Translations under genes and position numbers: made by a program | In this document: positions 23,248 to 32,085 of the stretch, in pieces | How the letters are laid out: each line of letters begins with the position of its first letter | How positions within the stretch are numbered: position 1 is the first letter of the stretch | The notes under the pieces: generated by a model | Seen by the model: only the letters and a program-made list of their open reading frames with translations | Databases searched by the model: none | What the model was told of the DNA's origin: nothing | IMG/VR virus record: IMGVR_UViG_3300035698_007038 | Coordinates: 1-47,204 of that record | Source of the DNA: a virus | Length of the DNA stretch: 47,204 nt | Direction: 5' to 3' (one strand)

Positions 23248-24923
23248 TGCCAGAAGATATCGAGCAATTATCAGATGACGAAGTGTTGAGTCTTGCCTCT
23301 AAACTTCAAGTGGAGGAGCCCTCGTTCGTACAGTCTCAGGCGAACCAAGCGAAAGAGTTTGGGTTGGGTGTAGGTGAAGGTGTTGTTGATTTTGCCCAGA
23401 GAGGATCTCTTTTCCTAAGGGAAATGTTAGACAAGACAGGGCTTACAGATAAGGAATTCACTAAGGATATTAAAAGTAGGTTAGGTGCAGACCGCGCCAA
23501 AAAAGAGCAAGCGGCGGCTGAGTCAGGACATCCTAAGACCCGTCGCGCGGGCAGATTCACTGGCTCTATGCTGTCATCGCTGCCTATCGGTGGCTCTGGT
23601 GTTGCCGGAGCAGTGGTAGCTGGTGGAATTTTAGGAGCCCTGTATAGTGAGGGAAACCGTGTTCGGGGAGGAGCGTTAGGAGCAGTCCTAGGGGGCGGTG
23701 GGCGTGCTGCCATCAAGGGTGTTCGGGGAATGCTACCGCAGAGAATTAATGAGAAAGCTTTCCAAAAAGCCGGGATTAAACCCACACGAGCACAGGCTAT
23801 AGGTGCTACCAACAAAACATCCCCACAGGATATACAGGCGGGAGAAGCTGCACGACGTATTGCCCCCTCCGAAAAGATTAGTAACTTCCAAGAGGAATAT
23901 ACTACCCTGTTGGTAGGACGAGAGCAGAAAGTGCGAATACTTCAGGATAAATTATTTGATAAAGCCTTCAAGGGTAAGGTGGGCCAACAACGCTTTGAAT
24001 TTAAAGACATAAAGGACAGTTATCAAGGAGTGCGGGAAGGTCTAGTTAAAAACCAAGATAACACGGTACAAAGTTTCGTCCGACAAATGGACGATCTCTT
24101 CTCAAAACCACAAGAGCTACGAACTGTTCACAAACTGGTTAAGTCGGACGGCAAACTTAATGATATCGTAGAATCCTTGGGAAAACATTCGTCGGAAGAA
24201 GTACGAATCGCTAGGCAATTACGTAACGGATTACGCGAAGGTGTTAAGACTAGACTTAAAGATACGGATCCTAAATCATTCAGAACCTTTATACGGGCAA
24301 ACGAAGTGTCTAAGAAAAAGATAGTAGACATAGAGAACAAGGAAATAACCAAGGCCATGCGTAGCGGTAACTTCGATACTATTACTTCCCAACTAAAGGG
24401 AGCTAACGGTAAGGTGGTGTATACTAATTTAATTAAAGCGTTAGGGCCACAGGGAAAGCCTATCATACAAAGTGGTATAATTCGAAGAGCGTACGAGAAA
24501 TCATTTACTAAGTCTGGTACTTTTGATAGTTCTAAATTCTTAAAAGACATAAAGGACGTACAGAAGTCATCCCGAATGGTACTAGGTAAGGAGCAGTCAC
24601 GGGCTGTTCATAATCTTGATATCATTATGAAATCAATTAAAGAGAATCCTCCTACTGCTCTTAAGGTGGAAGGTATAGTAGCCGGACGCGTTAATAAATT
24701 AATGGAACACTTCTTAAATAGTCCTGTGGGCATGAAAATGCTAACACGTTCTAAATTTAATTCTATTAAAGACATTAAAGCACGACGATTCATAGACCAA
24801 ACTATCAAGGCGGGCCTTGCCTCCGGCTTCAAATTAAAATCAGAAGGTGAGGATGCGGCCAATGTAGAAGCTATGCCTGAGGACGAAATATTAAAAATAG
24901 CAGAACAATTAGAGGGACAATAA
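23247..24923 (+). CDS. Large ejection-type protein with hydrophobic Gly/Ala segment (558 aa)
   Basis: Coupled start. Residues about 110-150 form a Gly/Ala/Val-rich hydrophobic stretch (SGVAGAVVAGGILGALY and GGALGAVLGGGGRAAI) that could insert in membranes; the rest is basic and helical. Both termini carry similar acidic motifs (DIEQLSDDEVLSLASKLQ at the start; AMPEDEILKIAEQLEGQ at the end), an internal similarity. It fits the largest injected protein (gp16-like role). No lysozyme or transglycosylase motif is seen. Confidence 0.6.
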   Translation: MPEDIEQLSDDEVLSLASKLQVEEPSFVQSQANQAKEFGLGVGEGVVDFAQRGSLFLREMLDKTGLTDKEFTKDIKSRLGADRAKKEQAAAESGHPKTRRAGRFTGSMLSSLPIGGSGVAGAVVAGGILGALYSEGNRVRGGALGAVLGGGGRAAIKGVRGMLPQRINEKAFQKAGIKPTRAQAIGATNKTSPQDIQAGEAARRIAPSEKISNFQEEYTTLLVGREQKVRILQDKLFDKAFKGKVGQQRFEFKDIKDSYQGVREGLVKNQDNTVQSFVRQMDDLFSKPQELRTVHKLVKSDGKLNDIVESLGKHSSEEVRIARQLRNGLREGVKTRLKDTDPKSFRTFIRANEVSKKKIVDIENKEITKAMRSGNFDTITSQLKGANGKVVYTNLIKALGPQGKPIIQSGIIRRAYEKSFTKSGTFDSSKFLKDIKDVQKSSRMVLGKEQSRAVHNLDIIMKSIKENPPTALKVEGIVAGRVNKLMEHFLNSPVGMKMLTRSKFNSIKDIKARRFIDQTIKAGLASGFKLKSEGEDAANVEAMPEDEILKIAEQLEGQ

Positions 24924-24924
24924 C

Positions 24925-26124
24925 ATGGCAAAACTAGGAGTATCTCCTGTATTCAAGGCGTATGACTCTGACGGGAGTGTCTTGGCGAGTGGTACAGTAG
25001 AAACATATATAACAAGTACCAGCACACCTAAGGCTTCTTTCAGTAGTGCTGCGGAGGCAGGATCAGCTAACACGTTCACCTTAGATGTGTACGGGGAAGC
25101 TGTACGTTATTTCGCAGTCGACGCAGCATATAAATTAATAATAAAAGACTCGGCAGGAAGCACGGTACGTACTATTGATCCATACATACCCATCCCATCT
25201 TTAACCACACTTCAGACGGATATGGACGTTAATGGAAATAGTATAGTATCCACGTCTAACGCAGACATCGCCATTACCCCTCACGGTACGGGAGATGTTA
25301 TATTAGATGGATTAAAATGGCCACAAGCGGACGGAAATGACGGACAAGCCCTGAGTACCGATGGAGCGGCCCAGTTATCCTGGACCTCCGTTACAACGGA
25401 CCTAGTTCAAGATACTTCCCCTCAGTTAGGGGGAGATTTAGATGCCAATGCTTTTGATATACAATTCGACGATGCCACAGGCATTAGAGATGATTCAGAT
25501 AATGAACAGCTAATATTTCAGAAGACTGCGTCGGCAGTTAATCATGTAGAGATTACGAATGCTAGTACTTCAAATGGTCCTATCCTAGCGAGCGTAGGGG
25601 ACGACAGTAATGTAGATTTAAATATAAACGCCAAGGGGACTGGTAATATAGTTATTTCTGGGCTGTCGTATCCTAATGCGGACGGCAGTGCGGGAGAAAT
25701 CATTACTACCGACGGTGCCGGAACTCTAAGTTTCGCAGCCAACCTGCCGACGGTAGCTTCGCAGGCACAGATGGAAGCGGCCACAAGTGATGCCGCATAC
25801 GCCACTCCTTCTGTATTTGTCTATCATCCCGGCGTGTCTAAAGGACATGCTACTGTGAACGCGAGCGGTGCGGTGTCCGAGTCATATAATCTATACAGCA
25901 CTACGGACAATGGTACGGGCGACATTACATTTACATGGGACACGGACTTTGGCGATGCTTTATATGCTGTGTTCGCAGACCTGTTCACTTCGAATGATAG
26001 TTATGCACAAGTGATCGCGGCGGCGGCAGGCACCACACAGGTGAGGGTTCGTGACATGAGCTCAGGTAACGCGACAGAGGTGGGTACTACGTATGTTTAC
26101 ATATCTGCATTTGGAGATCGCTAA
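24925..26124 (+). CDS. Tail fibre protein A
   Basis: 399 aa. The N-terminal head-binding-like domain (MAKLGVSPVFKAYDSDGSVL, VRYFAVDAAYKLIIKDSAG) is shared with the next gene. The middle has fibre repeats (LDGLKWPQADGNDGQALSTDG, ISGLSYPNADGSAGEIITTDG). Distinct C-terminus with ITFTWDTDFGDALYAVFAD. A 67-bp stretch (25459-25525) is identical in DNA to 26655-26721 in fibre B. Its stop overlaps the next ATG. Receptor-binding role is inferred. Confidence 0.7.
   Translation: MAKLGVSPVFKAYDSDGSVLASGTVETYITSTSTPKASFSSAAEAGSANTFTLDVYGEAVRYFAVDAAYKLIIKDSAGSTVRTIDPYIPIPSLTTLQTDMDVNGNSIVSTSNADIAITPHGTGDVILDGLKWPQADGNDGQALSTDGAAQLSWTSVTTDLVQDTSPQLGGDLDANAFDIQFDDATGIRDDSDNEQLIFQKTASAVNHVEITNASTSNGPILASVGDDSNVDLNINAKGTGNIVISGLSYPNADGSAGEIITTDGAGTLSFAANLPTVASQAQMEAATSDAAYATPSVFVYHPGVSKGHATVNASGAVSESYNLYSTTDNGTGDITFTWDTDFGDALYAVFADLFTSNDSYAQVIAAAAGTTQVRVRDMSSGNATEVGTTYVYISAFGDR
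25459..25525 (+). repeat. 67-bp perfect repeat, copy 1 (inside fibre A)
   Basis: Identical to 26655-26721 at every position, 1196 bp apart, in the same reading frame of two fibre genes that differ clearly on both sides. It encodes the IQFDDATGIRDDSDNEQLIF segment. Confidence 0.9.
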
Positions 26125-27347
26125 TGGCATACCTGGGAACTGATCCTTTATTTCAATTTCGTAATCTCGACGATTCCCCCTTGTCTGGGGGTTATGTTTA
26201 CACTTATAATACTGGCACCAGTACGGCGCAGGCTACATACTCAGACGCCGCACTCACGGTTAAACATGCTAATCCTATCAGACTGGACGGGAGGGGAGGT
26301 GCTATTATTTTCTTGGAAACAGATACTGAGTACAGGTTTGTTATTCAGGACGAGGACGAAATAACACTTAAGACCATAGATAATATACCATTTATTCCTT
26401 CTGTCAGACTACTGGATGCCAGTATAGATGTCAATGGTAATAGCATAGTTTCTTCGTCGAATGGTGATATAAATATAAACCCACAAAATGGTAGTGTTAT
26501 TCTGGATGGCCTCTACTGGCCTAAACGAGACGGTGTCTCTGGAAATTCTATAACAACAGACGGTGCGGGCACACTAACTCTAAATCCCGTAGTCAATGTA
26601 GTGGAAGACGTTACTCCTCAGTTGGGAGCAAACTTAGATGGTAACAGTTATGACATACAATTCGACGATGCCACAGGCATTAGAGATGATTCAGATAATG
26701 AACAGCTAATATTTCAGAAGAAATCTGCTGCTGTAAATTACCTAGAAATGACCAATGCTGCTACCGGCGCCGGACCAACACTCGGTGGGGTGGGAGATAA
26801 TACTAATATAGATTTAAACATAAAGGCTAAGGGATCAGGTGATGTATCACTTAGCGGGGTCAAGTACCCGACGGCAGATTCTGAGGGGACCCACGTATTA
26901 CAACGAACAGATACGGGCACGACGGGACTGGCTCTGTATCCTTCGGTGCTGGCAAGCTCAAGTGCAGCGGTGGCTGCCGGAGTAGAAGCCACGTCACTAC
27001 TAACGGCAGAAAACATGCGCTACTCTCCAAATGCTTTAGTGGCGTGGGGTCGTTATAATTATGGTACCTCTAATAGTTACAACCTAGCTTCTATAGTAGA
27101 CAACGGCGATACTGTTACATATAATTTAGCAACAGCATTGTCCGCAAACACATCTACGGTTTTATTAGCGGGCGTTAAGACGGATATATTCGGTAGCGGT
27201 AGTGGGGTTAAACATTGCCCCAGAGTAATAGCAACGACAACTTCGTCTGTTACTATTGAGGTTAAATCATGGTATTATTTTAATGGGTGGATTGTGTATA
27301 ATGATTTTCCAGAAAATACTGCGCTAGCAATTTTAGGAAATATATAG
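26124..27347 (+). CDS. Tail fibre protein B (paralogue of A)
   Basis: 407 aa. The N-terminal domain (MAYLGTDPLFQFRNLDDSPL, YRFVIQDEDEITLKTID) parallels fibre A, as do the VDVNGNSIVSSSNGDI region and the DDATGIRDDSDNEQL block. C-terminus differs (MRYSPNALVAWGRYNYGT, SWYYFNGWIVYND) and is aromatic-rich, as in receptor-binding tips. Two fibres with related bases and different ends suggest two receptors or a fibre that can be swapped by recombination. Confidence 0.7.
   Translation: MAYLGTDPLFQFRNLDDSPLSGGYVYTYNTGTSTAQATYSDAALTVKHANPIRLDGRGGAIIFLETDTEYRFVIQDEDEITLKTIDNIPFIPSVRLLDASIDVNGNSIVSSSNGDININPQNGSVILDGLYWPKRDGVSGNSITTDGAGTLTLNPVVNVVEDVTPQLGANLDGNSYDIQFDDATGIRDDSDNEQLIFQKKSAAVNYLEMTNAATGAGPTLGGVGDNTNIDLNIKAKGSGDVSLSGVKYPTADSEGTHVLQRTDTGTTGLALYPSVLASSSAAVAAGVEATSLLTAENMRYSPNALVAWGRYNYGTSNSYNLASIVDNGDTVTYNLATALSANTSTVLLAGVKTDIFGSGSGVKHCPRVIATTTSSVTIEVKSWYYFNGWIVYNDFPENTALAILGNI
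26655..26721 (+). repeat. 67-bp perfect repeat, copy 2 (inside fibre B)
   Basis: Same 67 bases as 25459-25525. Identity at the third codon position implies recent duplication or gene conversion. Confidence 0.9.
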
Positions 27348-27357
27348 GAGGATACTA

Positions 27358-27852
27358 ATGGATAAACGAATAGTTTATAAAGTAAAGGACAAGGACACAG
27401 TTTGTGTGTTAACTCCCGTGAGTAAGTCATTAGGAGACTGCTTAAATCGATTAAAGAAAGAACTGGGTGGAGATTTAGAATACTATGCGGTGATGCCTCA
27501 GCATTTAATCCCACAGAACAGGGAATGGAGAGAGTCGTGGGTGTATGACAAGGAACGTAAAGAAATCGTAGAAGATATGGAGAAATGTAAAGAAATCCAT
27601 ATGAATAGATTAAGGGAATGGAGAAATGTAAAGCTTAAGGAACTAGACTATGATAGCATGCGGGCTATAGAAGATGGCGACGCAGAAAAGTCAAGAGAAG
27701 TTAAGGAACGAAAACAGGCTCTGCGAGACATGCCACAGAACCTGGATTTACAAGGAGCGGTGTCTCCTGACGAACTCAAGGACCTAGCTCCATTTGAAGA
27801 ACCTACGAACTTAGACAGCATAGGTCCCGGATGGGATGGTGAGTCGGGCTAA
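27358..27852 (+). CDS. Fibre-associated/assembly-type hypothetical protein (164 aa)
   Basis: AGGAGG upstream. Helical and charged; NREWRESWVYDKERKEIVEDM followed by a repeated helix with R, E, K and LDYDSMRAIEDGDAEKSREV and KQALRDMP. This arrangement (WRESWV, then xxLDxxxxxAxxxGD, then KQxLRDxP) occurs in small proteins after phage fibre genes that may act as fibre chaperones. Last gene of the plus block; only 11 bp separate it from the convergent GroEL gene, with no terminator seen. Confidence 0.55.
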   Translation: MDKRIVYKVKDKDTVCVLTPVSKSLGDCLNRLKKELGGDLEYYAVMPQHLIPQNREWRESWVYDKERKEIVEDMEKCKEIHMNRLREWRNVKLKELDYDSMRAIEDGDAEKSREVKERKQALRDMPQNLDLQGAVSPDELKDLAPFEEPTNLDSIGPGWDGESG

Positions 27853-27863
27853 CGTCCGTACCC

Positions 27864-29489
27864 TCAGTCTATGTCCTCACCATAGTCCGTAACAATCGCG
27901 GCCTCAGTGGTCAACAATAACGTCGCAACACTAGCGGCGTTTTTTAATGCTTCCTTGACTACCTTAACGGGATCGATCACCCCTGCTTCTACTAGATTCT
28001 CGTACTGTCCTGAGGCAGCGTTGAATCCTGTCTCCACATGGGCAGCATCCGTTGTCTGCTGAATAACTAACGTTGGCTCATATCCAGCGTTTTTTGCTAT
28101 CTGCGCTAAGGGAGATGCTAATGCTCGACTCACTATATTAATACCCGCACGTTCAGATGAGTTAGATCCTTTCATATCTTTCAGGAGACTGATGGCCTTG
28201 ACGTATAAGGTACCTCCTCCAGGCACGATACCGCTCTCTGCGGCTGCCTGTACGGCGAATACAGCATCATCAATGCGGTCCTTAGACTCTCTCATCTCAA
28301 GCTCTGTAGAGCCTCCCGCACGTATTACAGCAATTCCTCCTAGGAGCTTAGAAATACGACCCTTCAGGTATGGTATCGCCTTAGCTGCGGCGGGTACATC
28401 TTTAATCTTATCCATAAAGTCATTGATCTGAGAAATCCTATTCTTAATGGTCTTCTTCTTACCTGCACCCCCAACAATTGTTGTATCTTGCCTAGTAACA
28501 ATAACTCGTTTTGCTTGTCCTAAATGCTCCAGCTTACATGACCTAGCATCTACTCCAGTATGGTGTCCTAGAACAGTGGCTCCTGTCAGTGCCGCTAAAT
28601 CTTTAGCTAACTCCGTACCATCCTCTTCGAATCCCATAGGAAAAGCAGTAGCACATACTTTAATAGATCCTTGCATATTATTTATAGCTAAAGTATTAAT
28701 AACTTCTGGTTCGTAAGAGTCAACCAGTAATAATAAAGGCCTGCCTGTGGAGGCCACCTCATTCAAAATATCTACTAGTTCGTGTATAGTATGCAGCTTG
28801 TAATCAATTAACATGACGTAGGCATCTTCATACTCTACCTTCATGTGACGTTGGTTGGTAACGAAATACGGAGAGGCATATCCCTCATCGTACCTCAGTC
28901 CTTCTACGTATTCTATGGTAGTGTCTGCCTGCCTGCCCATTTCAACGGTGATGGCTGCCTCGGCTCCTAACTTAAATTTAGCAGTGGCAATCATCTCGCC
29001 CAGAACTTTGTCCGAATTAGATGAAATTGTAGCGACGTGGGTCAACTCTTTCTTAGTGTTGCAGGGCTTGGCCTGATCATCCATAAAAGATTGTACCTTC
29101 TCTACTGCCTTGTCTATTCCCTTGGTGACGTGTACTACATTGTTGCCTGCCGCAATCGCTTTCTTACCCTCATTGAATATGGCACGAGCCAGTACCGTAG
29201 CTGTGGTGGTTCCGTCACCAGCAATTTCAGCAGTCCGCTGCGCCGCCTGACGTACCATCTGTGCTCCGATGTTCTCGAATGGGTCCTTTAGTCTGCGTAT
29301 AGATTTAGCTACCGTGACTCCATCCTTGGTCACCGCAAAGGCATTAGGTCCTGGCTCAAAGGCGACGTGTCTACCGCCGGGTCCTAGTGTGGCCTGTACT
29401 GCGTCGGCCAATAAGTTAATGCCCTTGGATATTTTCTCGCGAGCAGCTTCGTCAAACTTGACTACTTGATGTGGTTGTTTATTACTCAT
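27864..29489 (-). CDS. groEL: GroEL chaperonin (phage-encoded)
   Basis: 541 aa, full length for the family (E. coli 548). Landmarks: ATLGPGGRHV at about 33-42, TKDGVTVAKSI at about 54-64 (Asp of the ATP site), GDGTTT at 91-96, EGYASPYFVTNQ in the apical GroES- and substrate-binding region, RIDDAVFAVQAAAESGIVPGGG near 395-415 with the catalytic Asp. The C-terminus ends TDYGEDID and lacks the bacterial GGM tail. It should form a 14-mer folding chamber with the phage GroES at 9145. Its ATGA start overlaps the exonuclease stop. The last gene of the minus block. Confidence 0.95.
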   Translation of the reverse strand: MSNKQPHQVVKFDEAAREKISKGINLLADAVQATLGPGGRHVAFEPGPNAFAVTKDGVTVAKSIRRLKDPFENIGAQMVRQAAQRTAEIAGDGTTTATVLARAIFNEGKKAIAAGNNVVHVTKGIDKAVEKVQSFMDDQAKPCNTKKELTHVATISSNSDKVLGEMIATAKFKLGAEAAITVEMGRQADTTIEYVEGLRYDEGYASPYFVTNQRHMKVEYEDAYVMLIDYKLHTIHELVDILNEVASTGRPLLLLVDSYEPEVINTLAINNMQGSIKVCATAFPMGFEEDGTELAKDLAALTGATVLGHHTGVDARSCKLEHLGQAKRVIVTRQDTTIVGGAGKKKTIKNRISQINDFMDKIKDVPAAAKAIPYLKGRISKLLGGIAVIRAGGSTELEMRESKDRIDDAVFAVQAAAESGIVPGGGTLYVKAISLLKDMKGSNSSERAGINIVSRALASPLAQIAKNAGYEPTLVIQQTTDAAHVETGFNAASGQYENLVEAGVIDPVKVVKEALKNAASVATLLLTTEAAIVTDYGEDID

Positions 29490-30265
29490 GATATAGTTCC
29501 TACCTTATCTGTTTTACTTATAGGAGCACGTCCCGCGTAACCTCCATGCTTATTACAATAAAAGCTCTGGTATCTTGTCTTCCCAGCTACCCTAGTTCCA
29601 TTTTTATGTATATCTTCACTTCCGCACGTCCGGCAGACATTCCCACCCACGGCGGTAGCAGCATTGAATCTAGGTTCGAAATGTTTATAACAGTAATTCC
29701 AAATAGCTCTCGTGTCTACAATGTCCTTCTTACCATACTTAATCATCTTTGCAAGACTCTTCTCTCCTTGTGTGGGGTCCCGAGTAACGATATCTATCCA
29801 GTCCTGGAACTGCATCTTGATCTTGCCTCCTAGACCTAACTCCGCGGAGAAATAATCCAACGTATACGAGGGCAGGTAGAAGTACTTTTTCATCTGCTTC
29901 TCGAGATCGTCTGTGTATTTAAAGAAGTCAGGCATGGCATCTAAATCATGATACGCACGTATAATATTTAAATGTTTATTATCAAATCTATCAGAGTTCT
30001 TACCAATGATAACATCTGGTTTTTCTTTTCGTATTACTTCGTCGAACGCTGCCACCACCCCGGCAGAGTTCTGTTTCTTGAATCCCCAGTCAAATGCCTT
30101 GGCCGTCTTACCGTCATTAAAACAATAAGTAATACATATGATGCCGTATCTAGTGTGGCCCTCCATTAACTGGCCGTGACGTACCACTTGCTTTCCGGGG
30201 CGCCATATCCAGGCAGCTAGTGGGCTCGTTTCTATATCGTAAAATAATATCTTAGGTTTATTCAT
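29486..30265 (-). CDS. DnaQ/RNase H-fold 3'-5' exonuclease-like protein with C-terminal zinc ribbon
   Basis: 259 aa from ATG 30265. LFYDIETSP at about 8-16 provides the DxE exonuclease motif, IIGKNSDRFDNKHLNI at about 88-103 the second acidic residue, and YGKKDIVDTRAIW near 172-184 the ExoIII-type YxxxD. A C-terminal CRTCGS...YCNKHGG set (about 210-240) looks like a zinc ribbon. Resembles the RNase_H_2-type nucleases often encoded next to phage replication genes. Its start overlaps the endonuclease I gene end. Substrate unknown. Confidence 0.7.
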   Translation of the reverse strand: MNKPKILFYDIETSPLAAWIWRPGKQVVRHGQLMEGHTRYGIICITYCFNDGKTAKAFDWGFKKQNSAGVVAAFDEVIRKEKPDVIIGKNSDRFDNKHLNIIRAYHDLDAMPDFFKYTDDLEKQMKKYFYLPSYTLDYFSAELGLGGKIKMQFQDWIDIVTRDPTQGEKSLAKMIKYGKKDIVDTRAIWNYCYKHFEPRFNAATAVGGNVCRTCGSEDIHKNGTRVAGKTRYQSFYCNKHGGYAGRAPISKTDKVGTIS

Positions 30266-30665
30266 CAAACCACCCCTTTGGTATTAATGCTTTCGCATAT
30301 TTGAAGCCCTTCTTTTCACACCACTGTGCGTAATTAGATTTAGCTCCCTTATGTAGCTTGGCGTTAGGATTATTAAATACAAACCTAATGTCTAGCTCGG
30401 GATATTGTTCCTTTATCCACACGTGTTTTTGTCGGTCCTCTCTTGTAAATCGTCCCTTAGTCTCTATAATGATTCCATTATCTAACATAAAATCAGGGGT
30501 ATATGTACGGTTCTTAGCCGGCTGGGTAAACTTTATTCTGGTGCTTTCGTAAAGGAGGACATGCCCTGCTTCTTTGATCTGCGCTCCAACTGTTTTTTCA
30601 AGTCCACTTTTCCAACCATATATACGTCCGACTTGTCCCGGCGTAAGGTTTTTAGATTTGGGCAA
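30258..30665 (-). CDS. Endonuclease I-like Holliday junction resolvase (T7 gp3 family)
   Basis: 135 aa with a TTG start (preceded by GAGAGGAA). Contains RTYTPDFMLDNGIIIETKGRF at about 53-73 (read as YTPDF plus IETKG: the PD-(D/E)xK site), EYPELDIRFVF-like QYPELDIRFVFNN, and YAQWCEKKGF, all diagnostic of phage endonuclease I. It resolves branched DNA before packaging and degrades host DNA in T7. 133 bp at its 5' end overlap the 3' end of the exonuclease gene in another frame, an unusually large coding overlap. Confidence 0.9.
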   Translation of the reverse strand: MPKSKNLTPGQVGRIYGWKSGLEKTVGAQIKEAGHVLLYESTRIKFTQPAKNRTYTPDFMLDNGIIIETKGRFTREDRQKHVWIKEQYPELDIRFVFNNPNAKLHKGAKSNYAQWCEKKGFKYAKALIPKGWFDE

Positions 30666-31381
30666 AATTCCTCTCCTTCTTTGCGTCTAATCCATATCAG
30701 ACTAGCCTGTTCCATAAAGTAATCTTCGTTATATAATGTAGTATATACATCATACACTAACTGTAGCATCTTCTGCTTATCCCTACCTGCTGCTTTAATA
30801 AGATCGTTAGCACGCATCGGTCCTACCCCATCGATTCCTGGTATATTATCTACCGTATCTCCTGTCAATACCTGCTTACAAAAGATCCTGTACGCTTCGG
30901 TATGAGATATATAATAACCATCATTCTTAACAAAATTATAATGCCATCCTGGCACCATGTCTAGATCTTTATCTATAGTACATATAGTATTACTATTAAT
31001 ATCCTTTAAACATTCTATGGCCAAGGCATCGTCTGCTTCCATGTTAGATACTACCTCAGCGGCATGATATTTTATTAAGTATTCCCGAATGGCATTAAAG
31101 TATACGGGTTTCTGTTTAGATCGGGTACCTTTATAAGGACGTGTGGAAGCTACCTCATACCTGAAATTACTCTTATCGTTACTACTCAAGAATATTCTAA
31201 CGTTACCCGACGGTACGTTTTGCGCTATTTTGCTCAGCATCATCTGCGTGGCATGTAATGCGTGCGATATCGGAGGCAACTCCATAGTTGTCTGGTCTAT
31301 CCACTCTTTATTTCGGGCACTTTGTACGGCATATCCTGCACGATATACTAGTATGTCGCCATCAATCAATAGATTTTTCAT
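30533..31381 (-). CDS. 5'-3' exonuclease (T7 gp6-like, FEN/PIN fold)
   Basis: 282 aa. LLIDGDILVYRAG at the N-terminus, YKGTRSKQKP, NMEADDALAIE at about 115, TIDKDLDMVPG at about 137 and GDTVDNIPGIDGVGP at about 173 with the helix-hairpin-helix following: the ordered acidic motifs of flap/5' exonucleases. It removes RNA primers and takes part in recombination and host DNA breakdown in T7-type phages. Last 133 bp overlap endonuclease I. Confidence 0.88.
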   Translation of the reverse strand: MKNLLIDGDILVYRAGYAVQSARNKEWIDQTTMELPPISHALHATQMMLSKIAQNVPSGNVRIFLSSNDKSNFRYEVASTRPYKGTRSKQKPVYFNAIREYLIKYHAAEVVSNMEADDALAIECLKDINSNTICTIDKDLDMVPGWHYNFVKNDGYYISHTEAYRIFCKQVLTGDTVDNIPGIDGVGPMRANDLIKAAGRDKQKMLQLVYDVYTTLYNEDYFMEQASLIWIRRKEGEEFCPNLKTLRRDKSDVYMVGKVDLKKQLERRSKKQGMSSFTKAPE

Positions 31382-31805
31382 TTACCTTACCTTTAAATTT
31401 AGGAGAGAACTCCCGTATATATACGTATCCTTCCTTAACAAAGTCTTCCTCTGCGGCGACCGGCCCAATGTCTAGCCTCAGCATGCCGTAAGCATTGGCA
31501 AACATCCGGGTACCCGGCTTCAGGTATGTCGTATGCTTAGGTATCCACTTAACAACTTCCATGTTTAATTTCTCTGCGTCGTTCTTATGTAGTACGACTC
31601 CTGAAACAGTTATCTCTTCTAGTCCCGGCGATAGTCCTAACTTTTTAGCTACGTCTCTGTAGAACTTTAAGTAAGGGCAGTCCCTGTCCCGAGTACCGGT
31701 CCCTCCGTACTTTGAGATATCTTTTATCTTGGCTGACGCCAGCACCTCTCCTTTTTTCAAAGGTATTGGGTGCTCGGTCACATCTGGTCTCCAAACTTTA
31801 GGCAT
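31362..31805 (-). CDS. Hypothetical protein in replication block (147 aa)
   Basis: Starts MPKVWRPDVTEHPIPLKKGEVLA; middle GTGTRDRDCPYLKFYRDVAKKLGL with one Cys; VVKWIPKHTTYLKPGTRMFANAYGMLRL. It overlaps the exonuclease start by 20 bp and the upstream gene by 8 bp, so it belongs to the same operon. No family recognised. Confidence 0.6.
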   Translation of the reverse strand: MPKVWRPDVTEHPIPLKKGEVLASAKIKDISKYGGTGTRDRDCPYLKFYRDVAKKLGLSPGLEEITVSGVVLHKNDAEKLNMEVVKWIPKHTTYLKPGTRMFANAYGMLRLDIGPVAAEEDFVKEGYVYIREFSPKFKGKVNEKSID

Positions 31806-32085
31806 TTAACTTCTCCCATATTTGAGCTTCTACCGTCTTAGCAAAAGCTATGTTTTCTCGATCAGCGGCATCTGCCCCTGAATAAGACTGTCTATACTCT
31901 TCCAGTTCCCCTGCAAATATCCTAAGGGACTCGTCTCCAAAATGCTCTAAGTTCTCTTCTACGAAACCTATAACAAAATGAGGCATGTAGGTGTGTCTTC
32001 CGCAGGCATACCTTAGACTAGAGGCTACGAACAGCCTCATGTCTAGTTCATTGACGTTAAAATGGTACATTCTCAGCTGCTCCAT
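31798..32085 (-). CDS. Hypothetical protein (95 aa)
   Basis: Helical protein with LFVASSLRYACGRHTYMPHFV at about 18-38 and an acidic tail region (ENLEHFGDESLRIFAGELEEY). The RYAxGRxTYMP motif is seen in small phage proteins of unknown function. It overlaps the SSB-like gene by 29 bp. Function not known. Confidence 0.6.
   Translation of the reverse strand: MEQLRMYHFNVNELDMRLFVASSLRYACGRHTYMPHFVIGFVEENLEHFGDESLRIFAGELEEYRQSYSGADAADRENIAFAKTVEAQIWEKLNA

Noticed and set aside
27853-27863. Bidirectional terminator between convergent blocks
   Set aside because: The gap is only 11 bp and shows no hairpin with T-runs.
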